A DNA stretch of 64,000 nt from Sedimentibacter saalensis (GCF_007830175.1 NZ_VLKH01000001.1:62001-126000); one strand, 5' to 3'; shown: positions 15,887 through 25,269, counted from the first letter of the stretch. Program-made: numbers and translations. The notes: generated by a model from the letters alone, not told the origin.

Positions 15887-17636
15887 TAGTCTTGCTCCTG
15901 ATTTTACATCTTTTTAAATAGCTGTCATTTTCATCTGCAAACAAACAGCTTAAATAATCTTCGACTTCCACTGCATTTTCCAGATTCAGCGTGTTGGCAG
16001 CCACTTGTTCCATTTCCTTCTTCTTGAGCCCTCTTATAATATATCTGGACTTCAATACCGAAGGAGCATTCATGCTGAATTCATCAAGTCCCATTCCCAG
16101 AAATACAGGAATCAGTTTTGGGTCTCCTGCAGCTTCACCGCACATTCCAACCCATATTCCTGCCTTGTGTGCATTTTCTATAATGCTTTTTATAAGTCTC
16201 AATAAAGCAGGATGGTATTGGCTGTAAAGGTGCGACAATTTTGAATTCATTCTGTCAACTGCCAATGTATACTGAATAAGATCATTTGTTCCAATGCTGA
16301 AAAAGTCAACTTCTCTGGCCAGCATGTCGGATATTATGGCAGCCGACGGGATTTCAATCATTATTCCTATTTCTATGTTATCCCTGAAAGACTTGCCTTC
16401 TTTCTTAAGTTCTAATTTGGCCTCTTCCAAGATTTTCTTTGCATCCTTTAGTTCCTTCATGGTAGAAATCATAGGAAACATAATTTTCACGTTGCCGTAA
16501 ATGCTTGCTCTTAAAATTGCCCTGAGCTGTGTTCTGAAAACATCTATGTTTCCCAGACAAAGCCTGATTGCTCTGTAGCCCAGGAAAGGATTCATTTCCT
16601 TTGGAATGTCAATATAGGGAACATTCTTGTCTCCGCCTATGTCAAGTGTCCTGATGATTACAGGCTTGTTGTTCATTCTTGAAAGAACTTCCTTGTATTC
16701 TTCAAATTGTTCGTCCTCAGTAGGAGACAGCTCTCTGTTCATGAAAATGAATTCGCTTCTGAAAAGGCCTATTCCTTCAGCGTCATTTTCCAGAACCATG
16801 TCTACATCCCTGGGTGTTCCTATATTTGCTGATAATGAAACTTCAAAACCATCCTTTGTCACTGTTGAAAGACCTATTTGTTTTTTTAGTTCATTGCCTA
16901 CTTCTTCTTCTTTTTCTTTTTTCTGCGTGTAATATTTTAATTGTTTCTGATTTGGATTTATCAGGACTTTTCCTGATTTTCCGTCACAAATAACAAAATC
17001 ATTTGGCTTAATTTTGTTTGTGATATTTTCAAGCCCTACAACAGTTGGAATTCCCATTATCCTTGCAATTATTGCTGCATGGGATGTCTTTCCTCCCATT
17101 TCGGTTATCATGGCAGCAACTTTGCTTTTATCTATCTGGGCAGTATCCGAAGGAGTCAGGTCCTTAGCTATGATTATGGAGTTTTCCTTTAACCTTGAAT
17201 AATCCGTATTATTTATTCCAAGCAGGATTTTAATGACTCTTGTCATTACATCCCTGATATCATCTGCTCTTTCCCTTAAATATTCATCTTCTATATTTTC
17301 AAACAGCTTAATGTAAGTGTCTGATGTTTCATTGATGGCAAATTCAGCATTTATGTTTTCATTTTTAATTCTTACTTCAACATCTGATGAAAAAGTATCA
17401 TCTTCAAGCATCATTTCGTGAGACTTGAAAATTTGTGCTTCTTTTTCGCCGACTTCTTCCAAGGTTTTTAAATATAGTTCATTTAATTGGTTCTTCCCGA
17501 TTTCCAAGGCATTTCTAAGTCTTTTTATTTCTGAATCTGTGTCAATGACATGCTTTCTTTCTATGTTCATTGCTTTTTTATCAATAATAAAAGCATTTCC
17601 AATACCAATGCCTGGTGAGACTCCCAAACCTTTCAT
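15879..17636 (-). CDS. ptsI: PTS enzyme I (phosphoenolpyruvate-protein phosphotransferase)
   Basis: 585 residues, the normal enzyme I length. The N-terminal swivelling domain holds the phosphorylated histidine in GGKTSHAAIIARIMGIPTVVG; the C-terminal PEP-binding barrel shows IGLFRSEFIFMNR, RTLDIGGDKNVPY, FFSIGTNDLIQYTLAVDR and the catalytic cysteine in GMCGEAAGD. It passes phosphate from PEP to HPr for sugar uptake in the cytoplasm. No ptsH adjoins it; the following gene is a flavodoxin-like protein. A sigma-A promoter (17731-17760) stands upstream and AAAGG precedes the ATG. Confidence 0.95.
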   Translation of the reverse strand: MKGLGVSPGIGIGNAFIIDKKAMNIERKHVIDTDSEIKRLRNALEIGKNQLNELYLKTLEEVGEKEAQIFKSHEMMLEDDTFSSDVEVRIKNENINAEFAINETSDTYIKLFENIEDEYLRERADDIRDVMTRVIKILLGINNTDYSRLKENSIIIAKDLTPSDTAQIDKSKVAAMITEMGGKTSHAAIIARIMGIPTVVGLENITNKIKPNDFVICDGKSGKVLINPNQKQLKYYTQKKEKEEEVGNELKKQIGLSTVTKDGFEVSLSANIGTPRDVDMVLENDAEGIGLFRSEFIFMNRELSPTEDEQFEEYKEVLSRMNNKPVIIRTLDIGGDKNVPYIDIPKEMNPFLGYRAIRLCLGNIDVFRTQLRAILRASIYGNVKIMFPMISTMKELKDAKKILEEAKLELKKEGKSFRDNIEIGIMIEIPSAAIISDMLAREVDFFSIGTNDLIQYTLAVDRMNSKLSHLYSQYHPALLRLIKSIIENAHKAGIWVGMCGEAAGDPKLIPVFLGMGLDEFSMNAPSVLKSRYIIRGLKKKEMEQVAANTLNLENAVEVEDYLSCLFADENDSYLKRCKIRSKTND

Positions 17637-17730
17637 CTACTCACTACCTTTCAGCTTAGTAATAACCAATATTTACTCAATGTAAACATAAATCTAGGTA
17701 CAAAAACAAACTCTTCACCCAATTTATATA

Positions 17731-17760
17731 ATTATATTACTAAAAACAATTCATTGTCAA
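17731..17760 (-). promoter_or_regulatory. Sigma-A promoter of ptsI
   Basis: Leftward TTGACA (17755-17760), an 18-base spacer and TATAAT (17731-17736), about 95 bases before the ptsI start. Confidence 0.75.
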
Positions 17761-17919
17761 TCAAAATACTGCAATTTCAACATTTTTTTGTGGTAATGTT
17801 TTCACCGTTGAAACTATGGATTTTCTTGTTTACTGTACAATGTATTAAATTTAAAAACAAAAACATTTCATTTAAATTACATTTATACTATAATTAAAAA
17901 TGGCAGCTATGCTGTTATT

Positions 17920-17946
17920 GTAGGGGAAGACCTCGTGTCTTCCCGC
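17920..17946. repeat. Family A hairpin repeat
   Basis: GTAGGGGAAGACCTCGTGTC and TTCCCGC form a short hairpin (GGGAAGAC/GTCTTCCC), one of many such units in this window. Confidence 0.7.
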
Positions 17947-17974
17947 ATATAACAAAATTATTGAATTAATTATA

Positions 17975-18142
17975 CGGGCGGATACAAGATGACGCCACTG
18001 AAAAAGTCTTTCCTGTCATCCTGAACGACAGTGAAGGATCTCATCTTTGTTGAAAACATGAGATTCTTCGGCTACGCCTCAGAATGACAGTGAATAAATA
18101 TATAGTTTTTCAGTGGCCTCTACAAGATCTGCCCCTACAGTT
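17975..18142. repeat. Family A hairpin split by an inserted MITE
   Basis: The left half GGGCGGATACAAGAT (to 17990) and the right half TACAAGATCTGCCCCTAC (from 18121) together make one family A hairpin whose loop received an insertion. The octamer TACAAGAT is duplicated on both sides of the insert. Confidence 0.75.
17991..18120. mobile_element. 130-bp MITE-like family B element with 8-bp target duplication
   Basis: It begins GACGCCACTGAAAAA and ends TTTTTCAGTGGCCTC, imperfect 15-base terminal inverted repeats. Inside is the GTCATCCTGA...TCAGAATGAC core seen elsewhere in the window (33713, 35141 and 63229). Exact TACAAGAT copies flank it (17983-17990, 18121-18128). It has no coding capacity and would depend on a transposase elsewhere. 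Confidence 0.8.
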
Positions 18143-18199
18143 TATCTATAGCCTGAGTTGCTGCGCAACTTGCAGATTGATGACAAAGTTGTTTCAATA

Positions 18200-18280
18200 A
18201 TGTAGGAGGAGGGACTCTGTCCTCCCGAAAACAATTGAATTAATAACACCGGACGGACAGTAGTCCGCCCCTACGGTTTG
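18200..18280. repeat. Two family A hairpin units
   Basis: GTAGGAGGAGGGACTCTGTC-CTCCCG at about 18202 and GGACGGACAGTAGTCCGCCC-CTACGG at about 18250, in opposite orientations relative to the GTAGG/CTACG arm. They lie just upstream of aroD. The rest of the 17637-18330 gap holds only the ptsI promoter and these repeats. Confidence 0.7.
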
Positions 18281-18330
18281 AAAAATAAACAAATGTTTTT
18301 GCAATTAAATTATTAATGAGGAGTATCATG

Positions 18331-19083
18331 ATGAAGACAATACAGTGCAAAAATTTAATATTCAACAGCGGCTTGCCTAAAATATGCATCCCTCTTACAG
18401 GAAAAAATATAACCAGCATACTTGATGAAATTAATGATTTAAATCAAGTTGATCATGACCTGGCAGAACTGCGTATTGATTTTTATGAAGATGTGGATGA
18501 TTTTTCAAAGGTAGTTGATCTTCTTAAAAAAATCAGAGAAATATATTTTAAACCTCTTCTTTTTACATTCAGAACAAAAAAAGAAGGAGGGGTTCATGAC
18601 ATGTCTGAAGAAAACTATTTTGAACTCATACATATGGCAACGGACAGCGGGCTCATAGACATGGTAGATATTGAACTTTTCAGCCATGAGGAAAGTTTAA
18701 GGAAAGCCGTAGCTTTTGCTCATGAAAAACATATTAAAGTTGTTATGTCAAATCATGATTTTCATAAAACCCCTGACAAGGACGAAATTATAAAAAGACT
18801 TTTGAAAATGCAGGAAAACGGAGCTGACATTTCCAAAATTGCAGTGATGCCCACATGTGATGATGATGTCCTTGAACTTTTATCTGCCACCATGGAAGTA
18901 AAAAACAAGTACGGATTTCCATGTATAACCATGTCCATGGGAAGGCTGGGTGCCATCACAAGGTTGTCAGGAGAATTGTTCGGCTCATGTATGACATTTG
19001 CTGTTGTAAAAAACACTTCTGCTCCCGGGCAAATAAGTGCCGCAAAAGTCAAAGAGGTATTGGATTTACTGCACTTGGAGTGA
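18331..19083 (+). CDS. aroD: Type I 3-dehydroquinate dehydratase
   Basis: About 250 residues with type I dehydroquinase landmarks: LAELRIDFYED (substrate-binding Glu-Arg), SNHDFHKTP with the catalytic histidine, ADISKIAVMP with the Schiff-base lysine, and SMGRLGAITRLSGELFGS near the C-terminus. It removes water from 3-dehydroquinate in the shikimate pathway. Starts at 18316, 18328 and 18331 are all in frame; GAGGAG at 18318-18323 fits the ATG at 18331 (or 18328) best. It stands alone, away from other aro genes, and converges on ileS. Confidence 0.9.
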   Translation: MKTIQCKNLIFNSGLPKICIPLTGKNITSILDEINDLNQVDHDLAELRIDFYEDVDDFSKVVDLLKKIREIYFKPLLFTFRTKKEGGVHDMSEENYFELIHMATDSGLIDMVDIELFSHEESLRKAVAFAHEKHIKVVMSNHDFHKTPDKDEIIKRLLKMQENGADISKIAVMPTCDDDVLELLSATMEVKNKYGFPCITMSMGRLGAITRLSGELFGSCMTFAVVKNTSAPGQISAAKVKEVLDLLHLE

Positions 19084-19090
19084 TAATAAA

Positions 19091-19117
19091 TGGCTGATGC
19101 ATCATGTGCATCAGCCA
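19091..19117. terminator. Terminator hairpin between convergent aroD and ileS
   Basis: TGGCTGATGCA and TGCATCAGCCA pair perfectly around a five-base loop between the two stop codons. T-rich sequence on each side suggests bidirectional use. Confidence 0.7.
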
Positions 19118-19132
19118 TTACTTATTGTATCA

Positions 19133-22100
19133 TTATTTGCTTGTTTTTTCTAATTTCATTCCTGTGTCGATTCCGTTTAAGTTGTGAACTTCAAAAGTGT
19201 CACTTGCTTTTTCAATTGAATCTGCCAAAGTTTCACTCTTGATGAAATCTTCAAATTCTTTAACGGCTTTGTCTATTTCTTCTGAACCGTTGTAGAATAT
19301 TTTGATTCTGTCCATCATTTCATATCCGTTGTTCTTTCTCATCTGCTGAACCTTTGATATGAATTCTCTTGCATATCCTTCGTTGAGCAAATCTTCAGTA
19401 AGGAATGTGTCTATTATTGTGAACAGGTTGTTGCCTGTTGAAACATCATAGCCTTCCTTAGCAGAAATACGGATGTCTAATAATTCTTCATCGACTGAAA
19501 CTTTTTCGCCGTTTACTTCAAGCTCGTATACCTTGCCTGACTGAACTGTTGAAATTATTTCAAGAGCATTTGATTTAGCCAATACTCCAGCAAATGCCTT
19601 AACATTTCCTCCAAGTCTTGGTCCTGCAACCTTGAAGTTTGGTTTCAGGGAGAAGTCCATAAATTCATTGAGGTCGTGTTCAAACACAACATCCTTTACA
19701 TTCAGTTCTTCTTTGATTAACGGTACTAAATCTGAAATCAGCTTTTGATATTTTCCGTCTATATGGATTCTTCTTATTGGCTGTCTAACCTTGATTTTTG
19801 CATTTTCTCTCGATGCTCTTCCAAGTTTAACAAGATCCTTTACAAGGTCCATTCTCTCTTCAACATTTGCATCTATTAATTCTTCATGGTATTCAGGATA
19901 GTAGCTTAAATGCACTGATGGCTCGTTTGTAAGGTTTCTGTAGATTTCTTCTGACAGATACGGTGCAAAAGGTGCAGTAAGTTGTGCTATTCCTACCAAT
20001 ATTTCATAAGTTGTGTTGTAAACTGCTTTTTTATCTTCTGTAAGTTCAGGAACCCAGAATCTTCTTCTTGAACGTCTGATGTACCAGTTTGACAAATCTT
20101 CGTTCACGAAATCCTGAATTGCTCTAACTGTCTTGTTGTGGTCGTAAACAGCCATGCTTTCACGAACATATTTTACAAGGTTGTTGTACTTGGAGATTAT
20201 CCATCTGTCAAGTTCAGGTCTGTCTTTGTATTCTACAAAGAATTCCTTTGGATTTATTGAATCTGTATTTGCATACAATGCAAAGAAAGTATAAACATTC
20301 TTAATTGTTCCAAAGAACTTGCTCAGCACTTCCTTGAGTCCGTCTTCGTCAAATTTTGTAGGTGACCATGCAGGTGATACAAACAACAAGTACCATCTCA
20401 AAGCATCAGCGCCGTATCTGTCGAACAAATCAAACGGGTCAACTGTGTTTCCTCTTGATTTGGACATCTTCTTACCGAATTTGTCAAGAACAAGGTCATT
20501 AACAAGAACTCTCTTGTATGGTGACTGTCCTCTCACATATGTTGATATGGCAATGAGCGAATAGAACCATCCTCTTGTCTGGTCTATTCCTTCGCAGATG
20601 AAGTCTGCAGGGAATAAATCTTCGAAGTTTTCCTTGTTTTCAAAAGGATAGTGCCACTGTGCATAAGGCATTGAACCTGAGTCAAACCAGCAGTCAATAA
20701 CATCTTTAACTCTTGTCATATGCTTGCCGCATTTAGGGCATACAATATGGACATCGTCAACGTATGGTCTGTGAAGATCAATAGTGTTTTCATCTATTTC
20801 CTCAACAGCTTTTTCAGCCAGTTCTTTTCTTGAGCCTATGCTTTCAACATGACCGCAGTCGCATCTCCAAAGAGGAAGCGGAGTTCCCCAGTAACGGCTT
20901 CTTGATATAGCCCAGTCATTTAAGTTTTCAAGCCAGTTTCCAAAACGCTTTTCACCAACAAAATCAGGATACCATTCAACTGAGTTGTTGTTTTCTATAA
21001 GCTTATCTTTAAGGTTTGTCATCTTGATGTACCAGCTTGGTCTAGCATAGTACAACAGCGGTGTATGGCATCTCCAGCAGTGTGGATAGTTGTGAAGGAA
21101 CGGTTCTTTTCTGAACAGTTTTCTGTTTTCTTTAAGCCATGCCAAAATTGGTGCATCTGCATCCATTACAAACATTTCTGACCAAGGTGTTCCTCTGAAA
21201 CGTCCTGTGTCATCAACAGGATTTAATACAGCAAGATTGTATCTTGCGCCTGTGTTGTAGTCGTCTTCACCAAATGCAGGAGCAGTGTGTACTATTCCTG
21301 TACCGTCTTCTGTAGTTACATAATCAGCACAAGTCACAAAGAATGCTTTTTTACCTTCAGGAACATTTACAAATGGCATAAGCTGCTCATATTCCATGAA
21401 CTCAAGGTCCTTGCCCTTCATTTCTTCAAGCACTTCATATTCTTCTTTTATTACTGCACTTGCCAAAGCTTTTGAAATATAATATACTTCGCCATTTTTG
21501 TCTTCTTTGTCCAGTGTTCTTACTTTAATGTAATCAACATCAGGATGCACTGTCAAAGCTACGTTTGACAAAAGTGTCCATGGTGTTGTTGTCCAAGCTA
21601 AGAAATATTCGTCTGCATCTTTTTTCTTGAACTTAACATATGCAGTCATTGTCTTGATTTCTTCATATCCCTGTGCTACTTCGTGGGATGCAAGACCTGT
21701 TCCGCATCTAGGGCAGTATGGAAGTATTTTGTGTCCTTCATACATGAGTCCGTCCTTGAACATGTTGTCAAGTATCCACCACTCTGATTCAATGTAATCA
21801 TTGTTCAATGTGATGTAAGGATGGTCAAGGTCTATGAGGTAAGCCATACGCTCTGTCATCTGTCTCCACAGCCCTTCGTAAGTGAATACAGATTCACGGC
21901 ATTTTTCGTTGAACTTATCTATACCGTAATTCTCTATGTCTGTTTTATCTTTAAGTCCTAATTGTTTTTCAACTTCTATTTCAACAGGAAGTCCGTGTGT
22001 ATCCCATCCTGCTTTTCTGTTTACCTGGAAACCCTCCATTGTCTTGTATCGGCATACGGAGTCTTTCAGCGTTCTGGCAATTACATGGTGAATTCCAGGT

Positions 22101-22261
22101 CTGCCGTTTGCTGTAGGCGGTCCTTCATAAAAAATAAAAGGTTTACTGTCTTTTCTGGTTTCAACGCTTTTGTCCAAAAGATCAATTTCTTTCCAGTATT
22201 GTGATATCTCATGCTCATTTGTTTTATAATCGGCTTTTGATATGTCTTTAAATAACTTCAT
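19133..22261 (-). CDS. ileS: Isoleucyl-tRNA synthetase, eukaryote-like (type 2)
   Basis: 1042 residues. The class I signature appears as GRPGIHHVIARTLKD (HIGH box) and KMSKSRGNTVDPFDLF (KMSKS); RFGNWLENLNDWAISRSRYWGTPLP and CWFDSGSMPYAQWHYPF are specific to IleRS. Zinc-binding cysteine pairs CPRCG and CPKCG are inserted in the catalytic half. The long C-terminal region and the sequence style resemble the type 2 (eukaryote-like) branch, which often tolerates mupirocin; that property is inference. Strong AGGAGG precedes the ATG. It is controlled by an isoleucine T-box upstream, with a family C repeat lying between leader and gene. Confidence 0.93.
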   Translation of the reverse strand: MKLFKDISKADYKTNEHEISQYWKEIDLLDKSVETRKDSKPFIFYEGPPTANGRPGIHHVIARTLKDSVCRYKTMEGFQVNRKAGWDTHGLPVEIEVEKQLGLKDKTDIENYGIDKFNEKCRESVFTYEGLWRQMTERMAYLIDLDHPYITLNNDYIESEWWILDNMFKDGLMYEGHKILPYCPRCGTGLASHEVAQGYEEIKTMTAYVKFKKKDADEYFLAWTTTPWTLLSNVALTVHPDVDYIKVRTLDKEDKNGEVYYISKALASAVIKEEYEVLEEMKGKDLEFMEYEQLMPFVNVPEGKKAFFVTCADYVTTEDGTGIVHTAPAFGEDDYNTGARYNLAVLNPVDDTGRFRGTPWSEMFVMDADAPILAWLKENRKLFRKEPFLHNYPHCWRCHTPLLYYARPSWYIKMTNLKDKLIENNNSVEWYPDFVGEKRFGNWLENLNDWAISRSRYWGTPLPLWRCDCGHVESIGSRKELAEKAVEEIDENTIDLHRPYVDDVHIVCPKCGKHMTRVKDVIDCWFDSGSMPYAQWHYPFENKENFEDLFPADFICEGIDQTRGWFYSLIAISTYVRGQSPYKRVLVNDLVLDKFGKKMSKSRGNTVDPFDLFDRYGADALRWYLLFVSPAWSPTKFDEDGLKEVLSKFFGTIKNVYTFFALYANTDSINPKEFFVEYKDRPELDRWIISKYNNLVKYVRESMAVYDHNKTVRAIQDFVNEDLSNWYIRRSRRRFWVPELTEDKKAVYNTTYEILVGIAQLTAPFAPYLSEEIYRNLTNEPSVHLSYYPEYHEELIDANVEERMDLVKDLVKLGRASRENAKIKVRQPIRRIHIDGKYQKLISDLVPLIKEELNVKDVVFEHDLNEFMDFSLKPNFKVAGPRLGGNVKAFAGVLAKSNALEIISTVQSGKVYELEVNGEKVSVDEELLDIRISAKEGYDVSTGNNLFTIIDTFLTEDLLNEGYAREFISKVQQMRKNNGYEMMDRIKIFYNGSEEIDKAVKEFEDFIKSETLADSIEKASDTFEVHNLNGIDTGMKLEKTSK

Positions 22262-22317
22262 CTTTTCCTCCTGTGTTATATATTTTTTGTATTCTATTGC
22301 ACCACGGCTATATTACA

Positions 22318-22434
22318 TGCTGCGCAGTCTCATTCCCCAATATATTTGCTCCCTCCGGTCGCATATATTGGGAATTCGTTGTGGTAGGACTACCGCCATT
22401 TTCAGGAAAACCTCTGAAAATGGGGTTAGGGCAT
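22318..22434 (-). repeat. Family C two-hairpin repeat, copy 1
   Basis: Hairpin 1 pairs ATTCCCCAATATAT with ATATATTGGGAAT (22332-22376); hairpin 2 pairs CCATTTTCAG (22396-22405) with CTGAAAATGG (22414-22423), followed by GGTTAGGGCAT. A second copy at 35190-35302 has different arms that still pair. It lies between the T-box terminator and ileS. The strand of activity is not known. Confidence 0.65.
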
Positions 22435-22442
22435 ACACAAAA

Positions 22443-22685
22443 GTCCCATGTCTAAAAGACATGGGACGAAATCCGCGGTACCACCCAAATTACATATAAA
22501 TAAATTAAATATGCATCTTGAAAATTTAACGCATTTATACGTAATTTCTTACTCATCTTCAGAAATTAAACTCGTGGATGATCTTCGCTGCATTCAGAAT
22601 TACAATCTCCCACCATATGATTGTATCTCTTTGAGTCCTACTGCAGTTACTCTTCCAGTCACCGTCATTATTATTATTTTGTTTC
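22443..22685 (-). promoter_or_regulatory. Isoleucine T-box leader of ileS
   Basis: Read leftward: stem I region with the AGAGTAACTGCAGTAGGACT stretch and a specifier segment GAAGATCATCC giving ATC (Ile); the invariant T-box GGGTGGTACCGCGG at 22473-22486; and a terminator stem GTCCCATGTCT/AGACATGGGAC at 22443-22467 followed by TTTT. Uncharged tRNA-Ile would stabilise the antiterminator and allow ileS expression. Confidence 0.9.
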
Positions 22686-22691
22686 TGTATT

Positions 22692-22720
22692 ATGATATAT
22701 TAAAATGTTTTTAAAGTCAA
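22692..22720 (-). promoter_or_regulatory. Promoter of the ileS T-box transcript
   Basis: Leftward TTGACT (22715-22720), 17-base spacer, TATCAT (22692-22697), directly upstream of the T-box leader. Confidence 0.65.
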
Positions 22721-22784
22721 GGAATAAATTGACTTTTTTCTGAAAGAATAATTAAATATGAAATTCACAAATTAGGAGGATAAT

Positions 22785-24314
22785 ATGGAATATCCGAGGG
22801 ATTCATACTGGCACAATACAGCCGGAAGCAAATCAAAAACATCCGAGAACAAAGACAGTCTTGAGGGTAAAAAATTTGACCTGCTGATAATAGGAGGAGG
22901 CCTTACAGGACTTACAACAGCATACCTGTTAAGAAACAGCGGCTTTAAAATAGGAATAATTGAAGCAACCAGTATAGGTTACGGAGTAACCGGTTATACA
23001 ACTGCAAAAATAACAGTACAGCACAGCCTTATTTACGATTACCTTATAAATAGTCTTGGTTTGGATGAAGCTCAACAATATCTGAAAGCAAACCAGGAAG
23101 GCTTGAATCTGGTTAAAACAATAATCCAGGAAAACAACATAGACTGCGATTTCAAAGAACAGACAGCATATGTATATGCAGTGGATGAAAGTGAAGTAAA
23201 AGAAATAAAGACTGAATTTGAAGCTTACAAAAAACTAGGAATTGACAGTTATTATACTGAAAACACACCTCTTCCAAACAACGCCCTTGCTGCTGTAGGA
23301 GTGAAGAACCAGGGCCAGTTCAATCCCCTAAAATATCTGTACAAACTTTTAGACATAATAACAAAATCTGATTCCTGTGAAGTATATGAAAATGTAAGAG
23401 CCTTAAACATTGAGCCTCACAGCGAAGGCATTACCGTTGCAACCGAAAAAGGAAAAATTTATGCAGATAAAGTTGTTGTTGCATCCCACTATCCTTTTGA
23501 TGACAGCTTCGGATTGTACTTTCTCAGGCTTTATCAGAGTAAATCATATATCATTGCTGCCAAAACCCATGAAGAACCATTTGAGGGTATGTACATAAAT
23601 GTCAACGACCCAATTTATTCAATGCGCTATCAATTTTCAAACAAGGAAAATGTACTTCTTTTAAGCGGAGGCAATCACCGTGCAGGAGAAAAGGACAATG
23701 AGGAAGAATCTTACAAGGAGCTTGAAGATTTTCTGAATAAAAACTTCAAGAATGCAGATATAGTTTCTAAATGGTCCACCCAGGACTGCATGACCTATGA
23801 CAAGATCCCTTACATCGGTCATTATTCAAATAGTTTTGAAAATCTGTACGTAGCAACCGGCTTCAAAAAATGGGGCATGTCTCATTCTGCTGCAGCAGCA
23901 TTGATTCTGCGAAATAAAATTTTAAAAATTGATGATGACTATTCTGAGATTTTCAATCCTTCCAGATTCACCCCACTGCAGTCTTCAAAGGAATTTTTAT
24001 CTTCTGTGAAAAGTATTGCTGCGGGATTCATGAAAAGAGTTGCAATTGTTCCCGATGAAATACTTGAAGTAAAGGAAGGGGAAGGAAAAATTGTGAACTA
24101 CAACGGCAAAAAGGTTGGAGTTTACAAGGATGACAAGGGTGATTATTTTTGTATTAACCCTGTTTGTTCTCATCTTAAGTGCGGCGTTTCATTTAATGAG
24201 GCAGAAAAAACATGGGATTGCCAATGCCATGGCTCTAGATACGACATAAAGGGAAATATACTTGAAGGTCCAACAGTTAAGCCGCTGGATAAAGTGACGA
24301 TAAATTTGAAATAG
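22785..24314 (+). CDS. FAD-dependent DAO-type oxidoreductase with C-terminal Rieske domain
   Basis: 509 residues. An FAD/NAD Rossmann motif LLIIGGGLTGLTTAYLLR lies at about 34-51 and a DAO fold follows to about residue 400 with YVATGFKKWGMSHSAAAAL as the C-terminal FAD contact. The last 90 residues are a Rieske [2Fe-2S] domain: NPVCSHLKCGVSFN and WDCQCHGSRYD, that is C-x-H and C-x2-H ligand pairs. Bacillus YhfW has the same layout. The substrate is unknown; electrons probably pass between FAD and the Rieske cluster in one chain. AGGAGG precedes the ATG. The gene is monocistronic, with family A hairpins after it. Confidence 0.85.
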   Translation: MEYPRDSYWHNTAGSKSKTSENKDSLEGKKFDLLIIGGGLTGLTTAYLLRNSGFKIGIIEATSIGYGVTGYTTAKITVQHSLIYDYLINSLGLDEAQQYLKANQEGLNLVKTIIQENNIDCDFKEQTAYVYAVDESEVKEIKTEFEAYKKLGIDSYYTENTPLPNNALAAVGVKNQGQFNPLKYLYKLLDIITKSDSCEVYENVRALNIEPHSEGITVATEKGKIYADKVVVASHYPFDDSFGLYFLRLYQSKSYIIAAKTHEEPFEGMYINVNDPIYSMRYQFSNKENVLLLSGGNHRAGEKDNEEESYKELEDFLNKNFKNADIVSKWSTQDCMTYDKIPYIGHYSNSFENLYVATGFKKWGMSHSAAAALILRNKILKIDDDYSEIFNPSRFTPLQSSKEFLSSVKSIAAGFMKRVAIVPDEILEVKEGEGKIVNYNGKKVGVYKDDKGDYFCINPVCSHLKCGVSFNEAEKTWDCQCHGSRYDIKGNILEGPTVKPLDKVTINLK

Positions 24315-24326
24315 CAATAAATAAAA

Positions 24327-24490
24327 GCCGGGCGGACACTAGGTCCGCCCCTACGTGTTGAACATCATAGACAACATTTTGGCATATGTGACGAGGGGAC
24401 GGGGTTGTTGTCATCTGACAAAATGACGAGATGCAGTAACCTTGTTCATATGACAACGGGCGGACACGAGGTCCGCCCCTACGTGTTGAA
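24327..24490. repeat. Pair of family A hairpins, same orientation
   Basis: GGGCGGACACTAGGTCCGCC-CCTACGTGTTGAA at 24330 and GGGCGGACACGAGGTCCGCC-CCTACGTGTTGAA at 24459 are nearly identical, about 130 bases apart. They may help terminate the upstream gene. Confidence 0.75.
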
Positions 24491-24519
24491 TGTCGAATTT
24501 ATTTTATAGCAAAGTTTAT

Positions 24520-25269
24520 TTATTCGGGCACTTCCATTCCGTATATTTCGTACACATCTTTTGTGTACTTGTCTTCATTGTCATAAATATAAAGTGGTGG
24601 GTCAAATTTAAGTTCCGGATTACCGTTTTTTGATGCCCTTATTAGTACCATGTTTGGTTTTTCTGCTGCTCTTGGGTGAACAAAGCGGATTTGTTTAGGC
24701 TCAAGCCTGTATTTTCGAAGGAGGCAGATTATGTCAGCCAGTCGGTCCGGACGGTGCACCATGTAAAAACGTCCGTACTGCTTCAAAAGCATTGCGGCAG
24801 TTTTTATTACGTCTTCAAGAGAGCACTTTATTTCATGCCTTGAAATTGCTTTTTTGTCCGTTGGGTTAACAATGCCGCTGTTGCTCAGCTTGTAGGGCGG
24901 ATTTGAAATTACAGCATCAAATGAATTGGGCTCTAAGTATTTCCCTGCATCGTTTAAATCAATGTTTAAAATTTCAATTTTATCCTGCAGATTGTTGAGC
25001 TCAACGCTTCTTCTTGCCATTTCTGCAACTTCTTCCTGAATTTCAACCGCATATGCCTTGGAATAATTTTTCTTTCCGCTTAAAAGTATGGGAATGATTC
25101 CTGTTCCGGTTCCCAAGTCCACAATTTTTGAATTGTTTTTAATGTCGCAGTAATTTGTGAGAAGCACAGCATCCATGCCAAAACAAAACCATTTTTTATT
25201 TTGAATGATTTTTAAGCCGTTGCATTGTAAATCCTCTATTTTTTCATCTTCATTGAGCAGTATGTCCAT
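24520..25269 (-). CDS. TrmN6/YabB-like tRNA (adenine-N6) methyltransferase
   Basis: About 249 residues. IVDLGTGTGIIPILLS is SAM motif I, and NPPYKLSNSG is the NPPY catalytic motif of N6-adenine methyltransferases; LQCNGLKIIQNKKWFCFGMDAVLL before motif I is typical of the TrmN6/YabB group that methylates A37 of a valine tRNA. C-terminal segments RFVHPRAAEKPNMVLI also fit. An ATG at 25290 is in frame but poorly preceded; AAAGG lies 11 bases before the ATG at 25269, which I prefer. The transcript continues from no close neighbour. Confidence 0.75.
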   Translation of the reverse strand: MDILLNEDEKIEDLQCNGLKIIQNKKWFCFGMDAVLLTNYCDIKNNSKIVDLGTGTGIIPILLSGKKNYSKAYAVEIQEEVAEMARRSVELNNLQDKIEILNIDLNDAGKYLEPNSFDAVISNPPYKLSNSGIVNPTDKKAISRHEIKCSLEDVIKTAAMLLKQYGRFYMVHRPDRLADIICLLRKYRLEPKQIRFVHPRAAEKPNMVLIRASKNGNPELKFDPPLYIYDNEDKYTKDVYEIYGMEVPE

